Part shown: positions 34,465-42,737 of the stretch, piece after piece | Numbering within the stretch: the stretch's first letter is position 1 | Layout: each line of letters opens with the position of its first letter | Origin: Ignavibacteria bacterium | Lineage (GTDB): Bacteria > Bacteroidota > Ignavibacteria > Tepidaquicellales > Tepidaquicellaceae | DNA length: 64,000 nt | Assembly (NCBI GenBank): GCA_041649015.1 | Contig: JBAZNU010000002.1 | Coordinates: 496,001 to 560,000, forward strand | Reading direction: 5' to 3' | Notes under the pieces: model-generated | What the model was told of the DNA's origin: nothing | The model's database searches: none | Seen by the model: only the letters and a program-made list of their open reading frames with translations | Program-made: the position numbers and the translations under genes

Positions 34465-34971
34465 TCAGAGATTAATCATAAAAGTGTAAATGATAGAACT
34501 AACATCATATTCAAAATCACTATGTTTATACGAATTATCGGCTATAAACCGAATCATATAACTATAGAACTCGCCGTTATTATCTTTTATTGTAGTGTAA
34601 TAGTAAATCTTTTCATAGGTGTCTTTATCCTTGTAATCGGCAGACTTACTTTCGTAAGATTCATTGTCTGATTTAACGTAATCGCTTATTCTTTCGGGTA
34701 TATTAAGGTTAAAATCCTTTTCGAACGTGTATATAAGGTCGTCGATTTTCTGAGGTGAAGCAAATTTAAAAGCTATAATAGTAGCGGCAACTTTTGAATT
34801 CTTGCTAAAGCTGTAAGTTATCACATCTTTCTTATCGGTTTCTACTTTTGAGACTTCTTTCCATTTATTATCGAAACTAATTTTAAATTTATAGCTGTTG
34901 TTATCTACTTTAATCTGAGAAAAAACCGGGGTAACAAATAAAACTGCGATAAGTATTAATATGTATTTCAT
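34465..34971 (-). CDS. exported hypothetical protein, PsbP/DUF1795-like
   Basis: A 168-residue protein with a signal peptide (about 1-18, ending VFSQ). The mature part alternates strands and helices (YKFKISFDNKWKEV ... VAATIIAFKFA), which recalls the small PsbP/DUF1795 fold, though the resemblance is loose. It starts four bases after the M48 protease stop, so it is probably co-transcribed and may be a periplasmic partner. No catalytic residues are recognised. Confidence 0.7.
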   Translation of the reverse strand: MKYILILIAVLFVTPVFSQIKVDNNSYKFKISFDNKWKEVSKVETDKKDVITYSFSKNSKVAATIIAFKFASPQKIDDLIYTFEKDFNLNIPERISDYVKSDNESYESKSADYKDKDTYEKIYYYTTIKDNNGEFYSYMIRFIADNSYKHSDFEYDVSSIIYTFMINL

Positions 34972-34975
34972 TCTT

Positions 34976-35812
34976 TTAATTTAATTTTGATTTAAAAATC
35001 TGGTATTCATCATGATAAATACCCTTAGTTGAATCGTTAACAATCTTATTCTTCTTCATCTGGTCCTTAACATTTTGAATCCTATCCTGAGGCAAAGGGT
35101 GTGTGGAAAGGAGACGATCGAATCCTCCACCTACAGTTCCTGCTTTCTGCTGTTTTTTGAGAATGCTATCGAAGAAATACTGAATACCGCCGGGATAATA
35201 TTTTGATGTCATCAGATATTTAATCGAATAATTATCTGCTTCTTCTTCATCTGATCTGCTGTTTGCGAGAAAACCCATACCCACGAATAAGTTTGCAGCT
35301 ATTTCGACAGCGGCATTAGGATTGTTTCCCAGTACAATACTCATGAGCATACTTATACCGTAATACGACGTTAAACGCTGTGTCATATGGCGTCTTTCGG
35401 CATGAGCAATCTCATGGGCGATAACACCTGCAAGAGTTGCTTCATTATCAACAAATTTCATCAGACCAGTGTAAACATAAATAAATCCGCCTGGTGTACA
35501 GAAAGCATTAATAATTGTATCGTTAATGACCTGAAACTTATAAGGAAAAACATTTTTATATTCAATTTTCGGAGAAGAATTAAGAATGTATTTACCGAGG
35601 TCTGATACATAGTTTGTGATGTCGGGTCTATTAGTTAACAGCGGAAATTCGTTAGGTTTGTTATGAATTTCCTTGTCCAAATCCTCCCCCAGTTTTACAT
35701 CGTCGGCAGTTGAGAATAGATTTGCACCGCAGCTGTAAAAAATTGAGATTGAAAATAACATAAATATCATCACAAATGCAGAAAGAGGTATTATTTTGCT
35801 AATTTTCATCAT
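34976..35812 (-). CDS. M48-family metalloprotease, envelope (BepA/Oma1-like)
   Basis: A 278-residue exported protease. The zinc motif HExxH is AHEIAHAERRH, with the third ligand Glu in SDEEEADNYSIKY. The N-terminus has a hydrophobic signal ending FYSCGA, a possible lipobox. The C-terminal STHPLPQDRI motif is typical of the M48 subgroup that includes BepA and LoiP, which degrade stalled outer-membrane proteins. The frame runs open to 35959, but the upstream part is unlike a signal sequence, so one of the two ATG codons at 35812 or 35809 is preferred. Confidence 0.9.
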   Translation of the reverse strand: MMKISKIIPLSAFVMIFMLFSISIFYSCGANLFSTADDVKLGEDLDKEIHNKPNEFPLLTNRPDITNYVSDLGKYILNSSPKIEYKNVFPYKFQVINDTIINAFCTPGGFIYVYTGLMKFVDNEATLAGVIAHEIAHAERRHMTQRLTSYYGISMLMSIVLGNNPNAAVEIAANLFVGMGFLANSRSDEEEADNYSIKYLMTSKYYPGGIQYFFDSILKKQQKAGTVGGGFDRLLSTHPLPQDRIQNVKDQMKKNKIVNDSTKGIYHDEYQIFKSKLN

Positions 35813-36546
35813 AGTTGAAAGATAAATATTTCTATAATGTTTTACAATAATAATGGCAATAATGTTCCTGAGGTAATATTTGGGATAATATAGACACGTG
35901 GGTGTAGCAGGTAAAAAAATGAGGATATTGTACAATGAATACCTAATAGTTGATACCACAAAATATTAAAGAATGAAAAGAACAAAAGATTTTTACTACA
36001 GAGTACCCAGAAGTCACAGAGAACTAAAAGCTAAGTAACATAAATTAATGATAAAAACTTTAACGCAAAGAAGTACCACCTCATAGTGAAAGCCACAAGC
36101 ACGGAAAAGATTTTACCACTGAATACACAGAGGTTTTCACAGAGATCAATGAGAAAATATATGAAATAATATAACGGTTAAAAAATTATACCGCTAAATT
36201 AGATCAGAGATCAAAGAAAAGAACAGAGATGAACGTGCAAAGCATAGAGAGTTAATAGAACAATTTCACGAAGTAAGGGGCTTATTTAAAACAAAGAATA
36301 CGATTTACAATGATAATAAAAGAATTATTTATTTTTAAGGACAGATTACAAACATAGAACTACGTTACGAAGAAAGAATTTAGAAAATGGAGTTCAAACA
36401 CAGAATTGGGACTGATTTATGTGTGTTATTTTAATCGGGAAAGATGGTTCCCGATTATAGTATTTCGAGAGCTTAATGAATTGAGAATGACTGTATTTAT
36501 TGATATTTTTAAGATTTTACAAATATATTATTTCATTTTTATTTTC
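35813..36546. other. long non-coding gap with CACAGAG-type repeats
   Basis: No credible gene. Around 35985-36160 the DNA shows degenerate repeats: CTACAGAGTACCCAGAAGTCACAGAG at 35997 and CCACTGAATACACAGAGG, then TTTCACAGAGATCAATGAGA near 36115. The open frame reaching carbamate kinase from 36406 adds 47 hydrophobic residues unlike that family. The promoter of the long 36.5-46 kb + strand run should lie near the right end. Confidence 0.6.
35985..36160. repeat. degenerate CACAGAG-type intergenic repeats
   Basis: At least two eroded copies of a unit like ACCACTGAATACACAGAGG(N)TTTCACAGAGA. A related eroded copy lies at 15446-15475. Confidence 0.6.
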
Positions 36547-37503
36547 ATGAATGAGAAAAAGAAATTACTTGTTATCGCATTAGGGGGGAATGCTTTATTA
36601 GATTCTAAATCCAAGGGTACGATTGAAGAAAGAGAAGCTGCGTCGGACCAAACGGCTGAGCAGTTAATACCTTTATTGAAATCTCCGGAATATGATGTCA
36701 TACTCACACACGGAAACGGTCCTCAGGTTGGAAATTTACTGATTCAGCAGGAAGAAGGTTCTTCAAAAGTTCCGCCAATGCCGCTTGATGTATGCGTTGC
36801 AGAAACACAGGGAGAAATTGGTTATATACTTCAGAAATCTCTACAAAATGAGTTTGAAAAACACGGGATAAGAAAACAAACATTAGCGCTGCTTACTCAA
36901 GTTATGGTTGATGAGAAAGATCACGCTTTCGAAAATTTAACAAAGCCTGTGGGTCCATACTATACACTTGAACAAACCAAAGATATTCTAAGAACAAAAA
37001 GCTGGAAATTCAAGGAAGACCCGGCAGGCAAAGGATTCAGAAGGGTTGTTGCCTCGCCTAAACCGATTTCCATCGTTCAAAAGAATATTATACACGACTT
37101 AACGAATAACGGATACATAGTTATTTGTGTGGGCGGAGGAGGCATACCCGTTTATCACGACAGTAACGGAAACCTAGCGGGAGTTGAAGCTGTTATTGAT
37201 AAAGACCTTGCTTCATCTCGTCTTGCTATAGACCTTAAAGCCGACCTGTTTGTGATTTTAACTAACGTTGAACAATGTTACATTAACTTCCGTAAACCGA
37301 ATGAAATCAAGCTGAGGGATTTAAACCTTGATGAAGCTACTACATATTACGACCAGGGACATTTTACAGCGGGAAGTATGGGTCCGAAAGTGCAGTCTGT
37401 CATTGAATTTGTTCAAAACACCGGTAACAATGCTATAATAACGCACATTGAAAAACTATTGGATGCGATTGAGAACAAAGCAGGTACATTAATTCACCAA
37501 TAA
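36547..37503 (+). CDS. arcC: carbamate kinase
   Basis: Carbamate kinase interconverts carbamoyl phosphate plus ADP with ATP, ammonia and bicarbonate. The family's N-terminal motif ALGGNALLD starts at residue 10, and LTHGNGPQVGNLLIQQE, YIVICVGGGGIPV and DKDLASSRLAIDL follow, with a C-terminal GSMGPKVQSVIEF. The 318-residue length is normal with the ATG at 36547. In catabolic operons the enzyme makes ATP beside arginine deiminase and ornithine transcarbamylase; neither is here. Instead an aspartate-type carbamoyltransferase follows after 24 bases. Confidence 0.95.
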   Translation: MNEKKKLLVIALGGNALLDSKSKGTIEEREAASDQTAEQLIPLLKSPEYDVILTHGNGPQVGNLLIQQEEGSSKVPPMPLDVCVAETQGEIGYILQKSLQNEFEKHGIRKQTLALLTQVMVDEKDHAFENLTKPVGPYYTLEQTKDILRTKSWKFKEDPAGKGFRRVVASPKPISIVQKNIIHDLTNNGYIVICVGGGGIPVYHDSNGNLAGVEAVIDKDLASSRLAIDLKADLFVILTNVEQCYINFRKPNEIKLRDLNLDEATTYYDQGHFTAGSMGPKVQSVIEFVQNTGNNAIITHIEKLLDAIENKAGTLIHQ

Positions 37504-37527
37504 GAATAGAAAACTTAAATAACATAT

Positions 37528-38607
37528 ATGACAAAAGCACAAAAAAAGTTTGATGCACTAAAAAGTCTTTCATGGGAAGAATTTTATAAATTAAAGCTGG
37601 ATAAAAAGCTGATTTTCTTTGAGAAAGACGGCAGAATTTTCGACTGCCTATTCGCTCAGCAGCTCACACCTGAACTTTTAAACGATTTGTTTGAAATTGC
37701 AAATAAAGTTAGAAAGATTTCCAAATCGGAAGAGGGTCTTGATTACATGAGGACACTACTCTCGCATAAAAGGGCAATGCTTTATTTCGTACAACCTTCG
37801 ACAAGAACTTTCATTTCATTCCAGAGCGCCTGTTACATTCTTGGTTTACAGGTTAGTGAAATACGTTCTACTTCTACATCATCTGAAGTGAAAGGTGAAA
37901 CTCCTGAAGATACTATACGGACTTTCAGTTCATACGCAGATTTAATTATAATGAGACACTTTGAGGAAGGTATGGCCGAGAAATCAGCATGGATGCTGAA
38001 CAAGACGAAAAGACCAATAAGCATAATAAACGGAGGTTCGGGTAAGGACCAGCATCCTACACAGGCTCTTCTTGACATGTACACGCTGCATCAGTCATTC
38101 CTAGACAAAGGCGGTATAAATGGAAAAACGATTGTTATGGTCGGAGATTTAAAGAGAGGCAGAACAGTACGTTCTCTTACATATCTCCTTAAACATTACA
38201 AAGGAGTCAAAATTGTTTTCGTTTCTCCCGAGTACCTCAGAATAGGCAATGATATAAAGCAATTCTTAAAGAAACAAAAGATGTATTTCAGAGAAACATC
38301 GGACCTTGTTAAAGTGCTTCCCGAGGCTGACGCGGTTTATATGACGAGAATTCAGGATGAATACGATGTAAGCGGTGAATCTCAGGACATTGATTTTTCA
38401 AAATTCCATTTAGAGAAAAAGCATCTTAAACTTATGAAGAAAACAGCAATCATCATGCATCCGCTCCCAAGAAGACAGGAAATAGATGTTGCTATTGATG
38501 ACGATCCAAGAGCAAAGTACTGGAGGCAGGAAAGAAACGGCATGTGGGTCAGAACAGCGCTTATAGCTTACATAATGGGAATTAAAGATAAAATCTTAAA
38601 TATCTAA
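37528..38607 (+). CDS. aspartate carbamoyltransferase-like enzyme
   Basis: A 359-residue carbamoyltransferase. The carbamoyl-phosphate motif is PSTRTFISFQSA. SSEVKGETPEDTIRTFSSYA matches the 80s loop of aspartate transcarbamylase, and HPTQALLDMY, GDLKRGRTVRSL and TRIQDEY match its aspartate-binding arginines and Gln. HPLPRRQEID is the aspartate-type form of the HPLP motif; ornithine enzymes have HCLP. It is about 50 residues longer than E. coli PyrB, with extra sequence at both ends. It probably makes carbamoyl aspartate for pyrimidines, but another amino acid acceptor is not excluded. Confidence 0.85.
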   Translation: MTKAQKKFDALKSLSWEEFYKLKLDKKLIFFEKDGRIFDCLFAQQLTPELLNDLFEIANKVRKISKSEEGLDYMRTLLSHKRAMLYFVQPSTRTFISFQSACYILGLQVSEIRSTSTSSEVKGETPEDTIRTFSSYADLIIMRHFEEGMAEKSAWMLNKTKRPISIINGGSGKDQHPTQALLDMYTLHQSFLDKGGINGKTIVMVGDLKRGRTVRSLTYLLKHYKGVKIVFVSPEYLRIGNDIKQFLKKQKMYFRETSDLVKVLPEADAVYMTRIQDEYDVSGESQDIDFSKFHLEKKHLKLMKKTAIIMHPLPRRQEIDVAIDDDPRAKYWRQERNGMWVRTALIAYIMGIKDKILNI

Positions 38608-38615
38608 ATTGTTCT

Positions 38616-39947
38616 ATGGCTAAAAAAGAATCAAACATTAATCCAACTGAAATCAGATTAAAAGAAATTGAGAAGGAATTAGCCGAGCTTAAATCGGAAA
38701 GGGATTCACTGATTGCACATTGGAATCTCGAGAAAGATCTAATTAAAAATATAAGAAAACTTAAAGAGGATACGGAAAGGTTAAAGCTTGAAGCAGACAC
38801 ACTTGAAAGAAACGGAAATCTTGCAAAAGTAGCGGAACTGAGATACGGAAAAATTCCAGAAGTTGAAAAGTCCATAATTTTAAAATCTGAGGAATTAATA
38901 AAAGTACAGTCGGAAAAGAAGATGCTAAAAGAGGAGGTTGATGCAGAGGATATTGCCGAAGTGGTTTCTAAATGGACGGGAATACCCGTAAACAGGATGC
39001 TCGAAAGCGAGAGGATGAAATTGCTTCAAATGGAAAAAAATCTTTCAGCAAGGGTTATCGGACAGGATGATGCTGTAGCTGCGGTATCAGATGCAATAAG
39101 AAGGTCAAGAGCGGGGTTGCAGGATGACAACAGGCCTATCGGCTCATTCATTTTTCTCGGGACTACGGGTGTAGGCAAGACAGAACTTGCAAGGGCACTC
39201 GCAGAGTTCTTATTTGATGATGAGCATGCAATAGTAAGAATTGATATGAGTGAATACATGGAAAAATTCTCTGTATCAAGGCTTATCGGTGCGCCTCCGG
39301 GTTACGTGGGGTATGAAGAAGGGGGGCAGCTTACAGAAGCAGTGAGAAGAAGGCCATATTCAGTAGTATTGCTTGATGAGATTGAGAAAGCACATCCGGA
39401 TGTTTTCAATGTACTTCTACAGGTACTTGATGATGGCAGGCTCACAGATTCACAGGGAAGGACCGTGAATTTCAAGAACACAATCATAATTATGACTTCA
39501 AATCTTGGTTCACATTTAATACAAGAGCATCTTCAGCTGATGAATGAAAGGAACAGGGACGAAATAATCGGAGATTTGAGGATGAAACTTGTTGATTTGC
39601 TAAAAGCAACGATAAGACCTGAATTTCTGAACAGGATTGATGAAATAATACTTTTCAATCCACTTACACAGAAGGAAATAAGGGCAATCGTTGATATACG
39701 GATTAAGTATTTATCAGAAAGACTCAGTAAAAGCAACATCAAATTGATAATAGATAACGATGTTAAGGACTGGATAGGAAAGCTTGGTTTTGACATACAA
39801 TACGGAGCGAGACCGCTTAAGAGGACGATACAAAAGAATATTGCAAATCCGATTGCAGAAAAAGTACTTGAGGGTGGAATTTTGCCTGGTGATACTATAC
39901 GGATTAAACTGGGTAAGGAAGGGCTGCTGGACTTTATAAAAGAATGA
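38616..39947 (+). CDS. truncated ClpB: middle domain plus second AAA+ domain only
   Basis: A 443-residue protein that is collinear with the last half of ClpB and has nothing for the N-domain or first AAA+ domain. Residues about 12-115 match the second part of the ClpB coiled-coil middle domain (RLKEIEKELAELK ... LRYGKIPEVEK). Then comes the D2 module: VVSKWTGIPVNRM, Walker A GTTGVGKT, pore loop GYVGYEEGG, Walker B VLLDEIEKAHPD, sensor MTSNLGS and C-terminal YGARPLKRTIQKNIANPIA. All D2 catalytic motifs are intact. The ATG is eight bases after the previous stop, and the next gene overlaps by four bases, so it looks like a maintained gene. Confidence 0.9.
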   Translation: MAKKESNINPTEIRLKEIEKELAELKSERDSLIAHWNLEKDLIKNIRKLKEDTERLKLEADTLERNGNLAKVAELRYGKIPEVEKSIILKSEELIKVQSEKKMLKEEVDAEDIAEVVSKWTGIPVNRMLESERMKLLQMEKNLSARVIGQDDAVAAVSDAIRRSRAGLQDDNRPIGSFIFLGTTGVGKTELARALAEFLFDDEHAIVRIDMSEYMEKFSVSRLIGAPPGYVGYEEGGQLTEAVRRRPYSVVLLDEIEKAHPDVFNVLLQVLDDGRLTDSQGRTVNFKNTIIIMTSNLGSHLIQEHLQLMNERNRDEIIGDLRMKLVDLLKATIRPEFLNRIDEIILFNPLTQKEIRAIVDIRIKYLSERLSKSNIKLIIDNDVKDWIGKLGFDIQYGARPLKRTIQKNIANPIAEKVLEGGILPGDTIRIKLGKEGLLDFIKE

Positions 39948-40780
39948 TTAATTATACAAATAAGTTTTTCAGTATTGACATACTCAGAATTGATGACATT
40001 AAACTTCACGAAACCACAGAGACAAACAGATTAAGAAACATATACGAACGTATATCAAACAGCAGGTATTTAATGAACCCTGTAATAGTGGGTAATTACG
40101 ACAATCAACGGATACTAATAGATGGTGCAAACAGGCTGAGTACGTTAAAAGAAATCGGATGCAAACTTGTAATTGCTCAATTAACAGATTACAAGAGCAA
40201 AAGGATAAGATTAAGAAACTGGAATCATTTAATCTACGACGTGAAAATCGAGAATGTGATTGATTATTGTCTTAAAAAAGGCTACAAGTACGAGAACAAG
40301 ACTTATAAAGAAGCGAAAAACATAATACAAAAATTTAATAATTGTATATTAGTTTCAGACATCAGCAACGGACAAAGCATTTTAATATACTTGCCAAGGA
40401 AATTTAAAGAAAATATTGAAAGACTTCATACGTTTACAAAATTCTATTTTAATATTTATAACTTTGACAGGTCTGAGGAGGAAATAACGTATTATGATTT
40501 GCGGAAATATTCAAGAAGAAATGGATTGCTCGTCGAATTTTTTCACTTTAACAAAAAGCAAATTGTAAAGATTGCTTATAATGATGCGAAACTTCCAGCC
40601 GGAATTTCAAGGCATATACTTGATAACAGAGTTCTACATGTGAGGTATGAGATAGCAAAACTTAAAGATGACAGGGATCTTGAGCAGAAAAGAGCTGATT
40701 TGAATAAATATTTGTTGAACAAGATAGACACGAACAAGGTGAGGCAGTACAGAGAATCGGTAATAGTTTTCGACGAATAA
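39944..40780 (+). CDS. ParB/sulfiredoxin-fold protein, SbnI/SerK-like
   Basis: A 278-residue protein. The N-terminal 80 residues are a ParB-like core: IDDIKLHETTETNRLRNIYE, LMNPVIVG and RILIDGANRLSTLKEIG. The LHE glutamate sits where the catalytic Glu of SerK/SbnI free-serine kinases lies, and DGANR replaces the usual DGxHR. The C-terminal domain has LPAGISRH and ends RQYRESVIVF, which from memory matches the layout of SbnI, the ATP-dependent serine kinase of staphyloferrin B synthesis. No helix-turn-helix for DNA binding is evident. It overlaps both neighbours (ATGA and TAATG junctions), so it is translationally coupled. Confidence 0.72.
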   Translation: MINYTNKFFSIDILRIDDIKLHETTETNRLRNIYERISNSRYLMNPVIVGNYDNQRILIDGANRLSTLKEIGCKLVIAQLTDYKSKRIRLRNWNHLIYDVKIENVIDYCLKKGYKYENKTYKEAKNIIQKFNNCILVSDISNGQSILIYLPRKFKENIERLHTFTKFYFNIYNFDRSEEEITYYDLRKYSRRNGLLVEFFHFNKKQIVKIAYNDAKLPAGISRHILDNRVLHVRYEIAKLKDDRDLEQKRADLNKYLLNKIDTNKVRQYRESVIVFDE

Positions 40781-42009
40781 TGAGAACTGAATTTTTCATA
40801 GCAAAGCGGTATTTATTTTCCAAGAGGAAGGTCAGTTTTATAACTGTAATTTCGACAATATCAATCGTTGGGGTATCAATAGGTGTTGCTGCGATGATTG
40901 TGGTTCTATCTGTGTTTAACGGTTTCAGTGAGAAGGTTACATCAATTTTAATAGGTTTTGATCCTCATATCAGGATTGAAGCAAAAGGCAATGCGAAATT
41001 TGATAATTACGAATCAATGCTTCAAACAATTTATGCGAACGATATACCGAATGCAGCACCGTACACGATGAATAAAGGCATGCTTGCGACGAAAGACGTA
41101 AATAAGGTACTTTTAATAAAAGGTGTTGATGAAAAAGTAATTGAAAAAGTATCGGGGATTAAAGAATTCACAAACTACGGGAAGTTTGACCTTGCGGATA
41201 AAGGTGATTTCGGTAGCATAATAATAGGGTTTTCACTTGCCAACAATCTTAAAGTTTTTATTGGAGATACGATTACAATACTGAGTCCTGTCGGGCTTGA
41301 GTATTCGCTTACACAATTTGTTGAACCAATTACTAAACAGTTTATTGTCACAGGAATATATGACTCGGACAACAGGGATTATGATTCGAAGTATGCATAC
41401 ATATCGATTGAGAATGCACAGAATTTGTTCAGACTGAACAATACAGTTAACGGAATTGAATTAAGGTCTAAGGACATTGATGACGCGGATAATCTGAAAT
41501 TAAGGCTGCAGTCACAAGTTGACACTTCGAAATTCAACGTTATGACGTGGTATGATTTGCACCAAGATTTTTATTCAATACTTAAAGTTGAAAGATGGGC
41601 AGCATTCATATTACTGAGCCTGATTATAGCAGTTGCATCGTTCAACATACTCGGTTCTTTAACGATGACAGTAATAGAGAAAAAAAGAGACATCGGAATA
41701 CTTAAAGCCATGGGTGCAAGCGATAAAATGATAACCAGAATATTTATGTTTGAAGGATTGGTTGTGGGAATGGTTGGTGTAATAACGGGTTCAGTTTTAG
41801 GACTTGGACTTGCTTTGATGCAAATTTATTTTAAAATATATAAACTGGATACATCTGTTTACAAATTAGAAGCACTGCCCGTAGAATTAAGATTCTCGGA
41901 TTTTATCTACATACCATTAGCGGCGCTTTTACTTTGCTTTTTAGCTTCTTTATATCCTGCTTTAAGAGCGGCGAAACAGAAACCGGTTGAATCAATTCGG
42001 TGGGAATAA
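40780..42009 (+). CDS. lipoprotein-releasing ABC permease (LolC/LolE type)
   Basis: A 409-residue inner-membrane permease. The first helix follows EFFIAKRYLFSKRKVSFITV and is the classic LolC/E start. A large periplasmic MacB-type domain lies at about 50-260, and an FtsX domain with three helices at about 270-400 (IEKKRDIGILKAMGAS is its signature loop). It pairs with the LolD ATPase right after it to lift lipoproteins off the inner membrane. Only one permease is encoded, so it would act as a homodimer (LolF-like). It begins inside the stop of the SbnI-like gene. Confidence 0.92.
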   Translation: MRTEFFIAKRYLFSKRKVSFITVISTISIVGVSIGVAAMIVVLSVFNGFSEKVTSILIGFDPHIRIEAKGNAKFDNYESMLQTIYANDIPNAAPYTMNKGMLATKDVNKVLLIKGVDEKVIEKVSGIKEFTNYGKFDLADKGDFGSIIIGFSLANNLKVFIGDTITILSPVGLEYSLTQFVEPITKQFIVTGIYDSDNRDYDSKYAYISIENAQNLFRLNNTVNGIELRSKDIDDADNLKLRLQSQVDTSKFNVMTWYDLHQDFYSILKVERWAAFILLSLIIAVASFNILGSLTMTVIEKKRDIGILKAMGASDKMITRIFMFEGLVVGMVGVITGSVLGLGLALMQIYFKIYKLDTSVYKLEALPVELRFSDFIYIPLAALLLCFLASLYPALRAAKQKPVESIRWE

Positions 42010-42680
42010 TGATGGAAAATATACTAATACAATTAAGCGGTATAACCAAGGAATATCAGATAACGAAAAAGAACACACTCCGTGTCTTAAAGGGTATAGA
42101 CCTGACAATATACAAGAGCGAGATAGCGGCAATTGTCGGAAAATCTGGGGCAGGAAAGAGTACGCTGCTTCATATACTTGGAGCTTTAGATATTCCGGGT
42201 TCAGGATCGATGGTATTCGAAGGGACAGACGTTTTAGGATACAACGACAAGCAGCTTGCGAATTTCAGAGCAAATGATATTGGTTTTATTTTTCAATTCC
42301 ATCATCTTCTGCCTGAATTTACAGCTCTTGAGAACGTTTCAATCGCTTCAAGGATAGCAGGAAATAGTGATGAAGCTAAAGCAAAAGACTTGCTTAACGA
42401 AGTCGGTCTAAGAGACAGAATACATCATAAACCTTCAGAGTTATCCGGGGGTGAAGCTCAAAGGGTGGCAATTGCGAGGGCACTGGTCAACTCTCCAAAG
42501 ATTATACTTGCGGATGAACCTACAGGAAACCTTGACACAGAAAATGCTGACTCAATAATTGAGCTGATTTTCAAACTCAGGGAGAAATTCAAGCAGACAT
42601 TTGTTATAGTTACCCACAATGAAGAATTTGCTGCCAAATGCGACAGAATTATTAAGATGGTTGACGGTAAGATTATTTAA
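42009..42680 (+). CDS. lolD: lipoprotein-releasing ABC ATPase
   Basis: A 223-residue ATPase of the MacB/LolD family: Walker A GKSGAGKSTLLH, Q-loop FIFQFHHLLPEFTALENV (the LolD-type spacing), signature LSGGEAQRVAIARAL, Walker B IILADEPTGNLD and switch His VTHNEEFA. The start ATG at 42009 overlaps the permease stop (TAATG); a GTG at 42000 is the alternative. The partner is the permease upstream. Confidence 0.94.
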   Translation: MMENILIQLSGITKEYQITKKNTLRVLKGIDLTIYKSEIAAIVGKSGAGKSTLLHILGALDIPGSGSMVFEGTDVLGYNDKQLANFRANDIGFIFQFHHLLPEFTALENVSIASRIAGNSDEAKAKDLLNEVGLRDRIHHKPSELSGGEAQRVAIARALVNSPKIILADEPTGNLDTENADSIIELIFKLREKFKQTFVIVTHNEEFAAKCDRIIKMVDGKII

Positions 42681-42737
42681 TGATTTTTTTACATTATGTT
42701 TAATCTTTAATCAATAATATTACATATTTTCCGTAAC

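Noticed and set aside
35813..35959. N-terminal extension of the M48 protease
   Set aside because: The upstream residues are unlike a signal sequence and precede a good signal that starts at 35812 or 35809.
36406..36546. N-terminal extension of carbamate kinase
   Set aside because: Adds 47 hydrophobic residues not found in the family; the ATG at 36547 gives the usual N-terminus.
39533..40009. 158-codon open frame antisense to the half-ClpB gene
   Set aside because: Ser/Ile-rich shadow of a gene with clear AAA+ motifs on the other strand.
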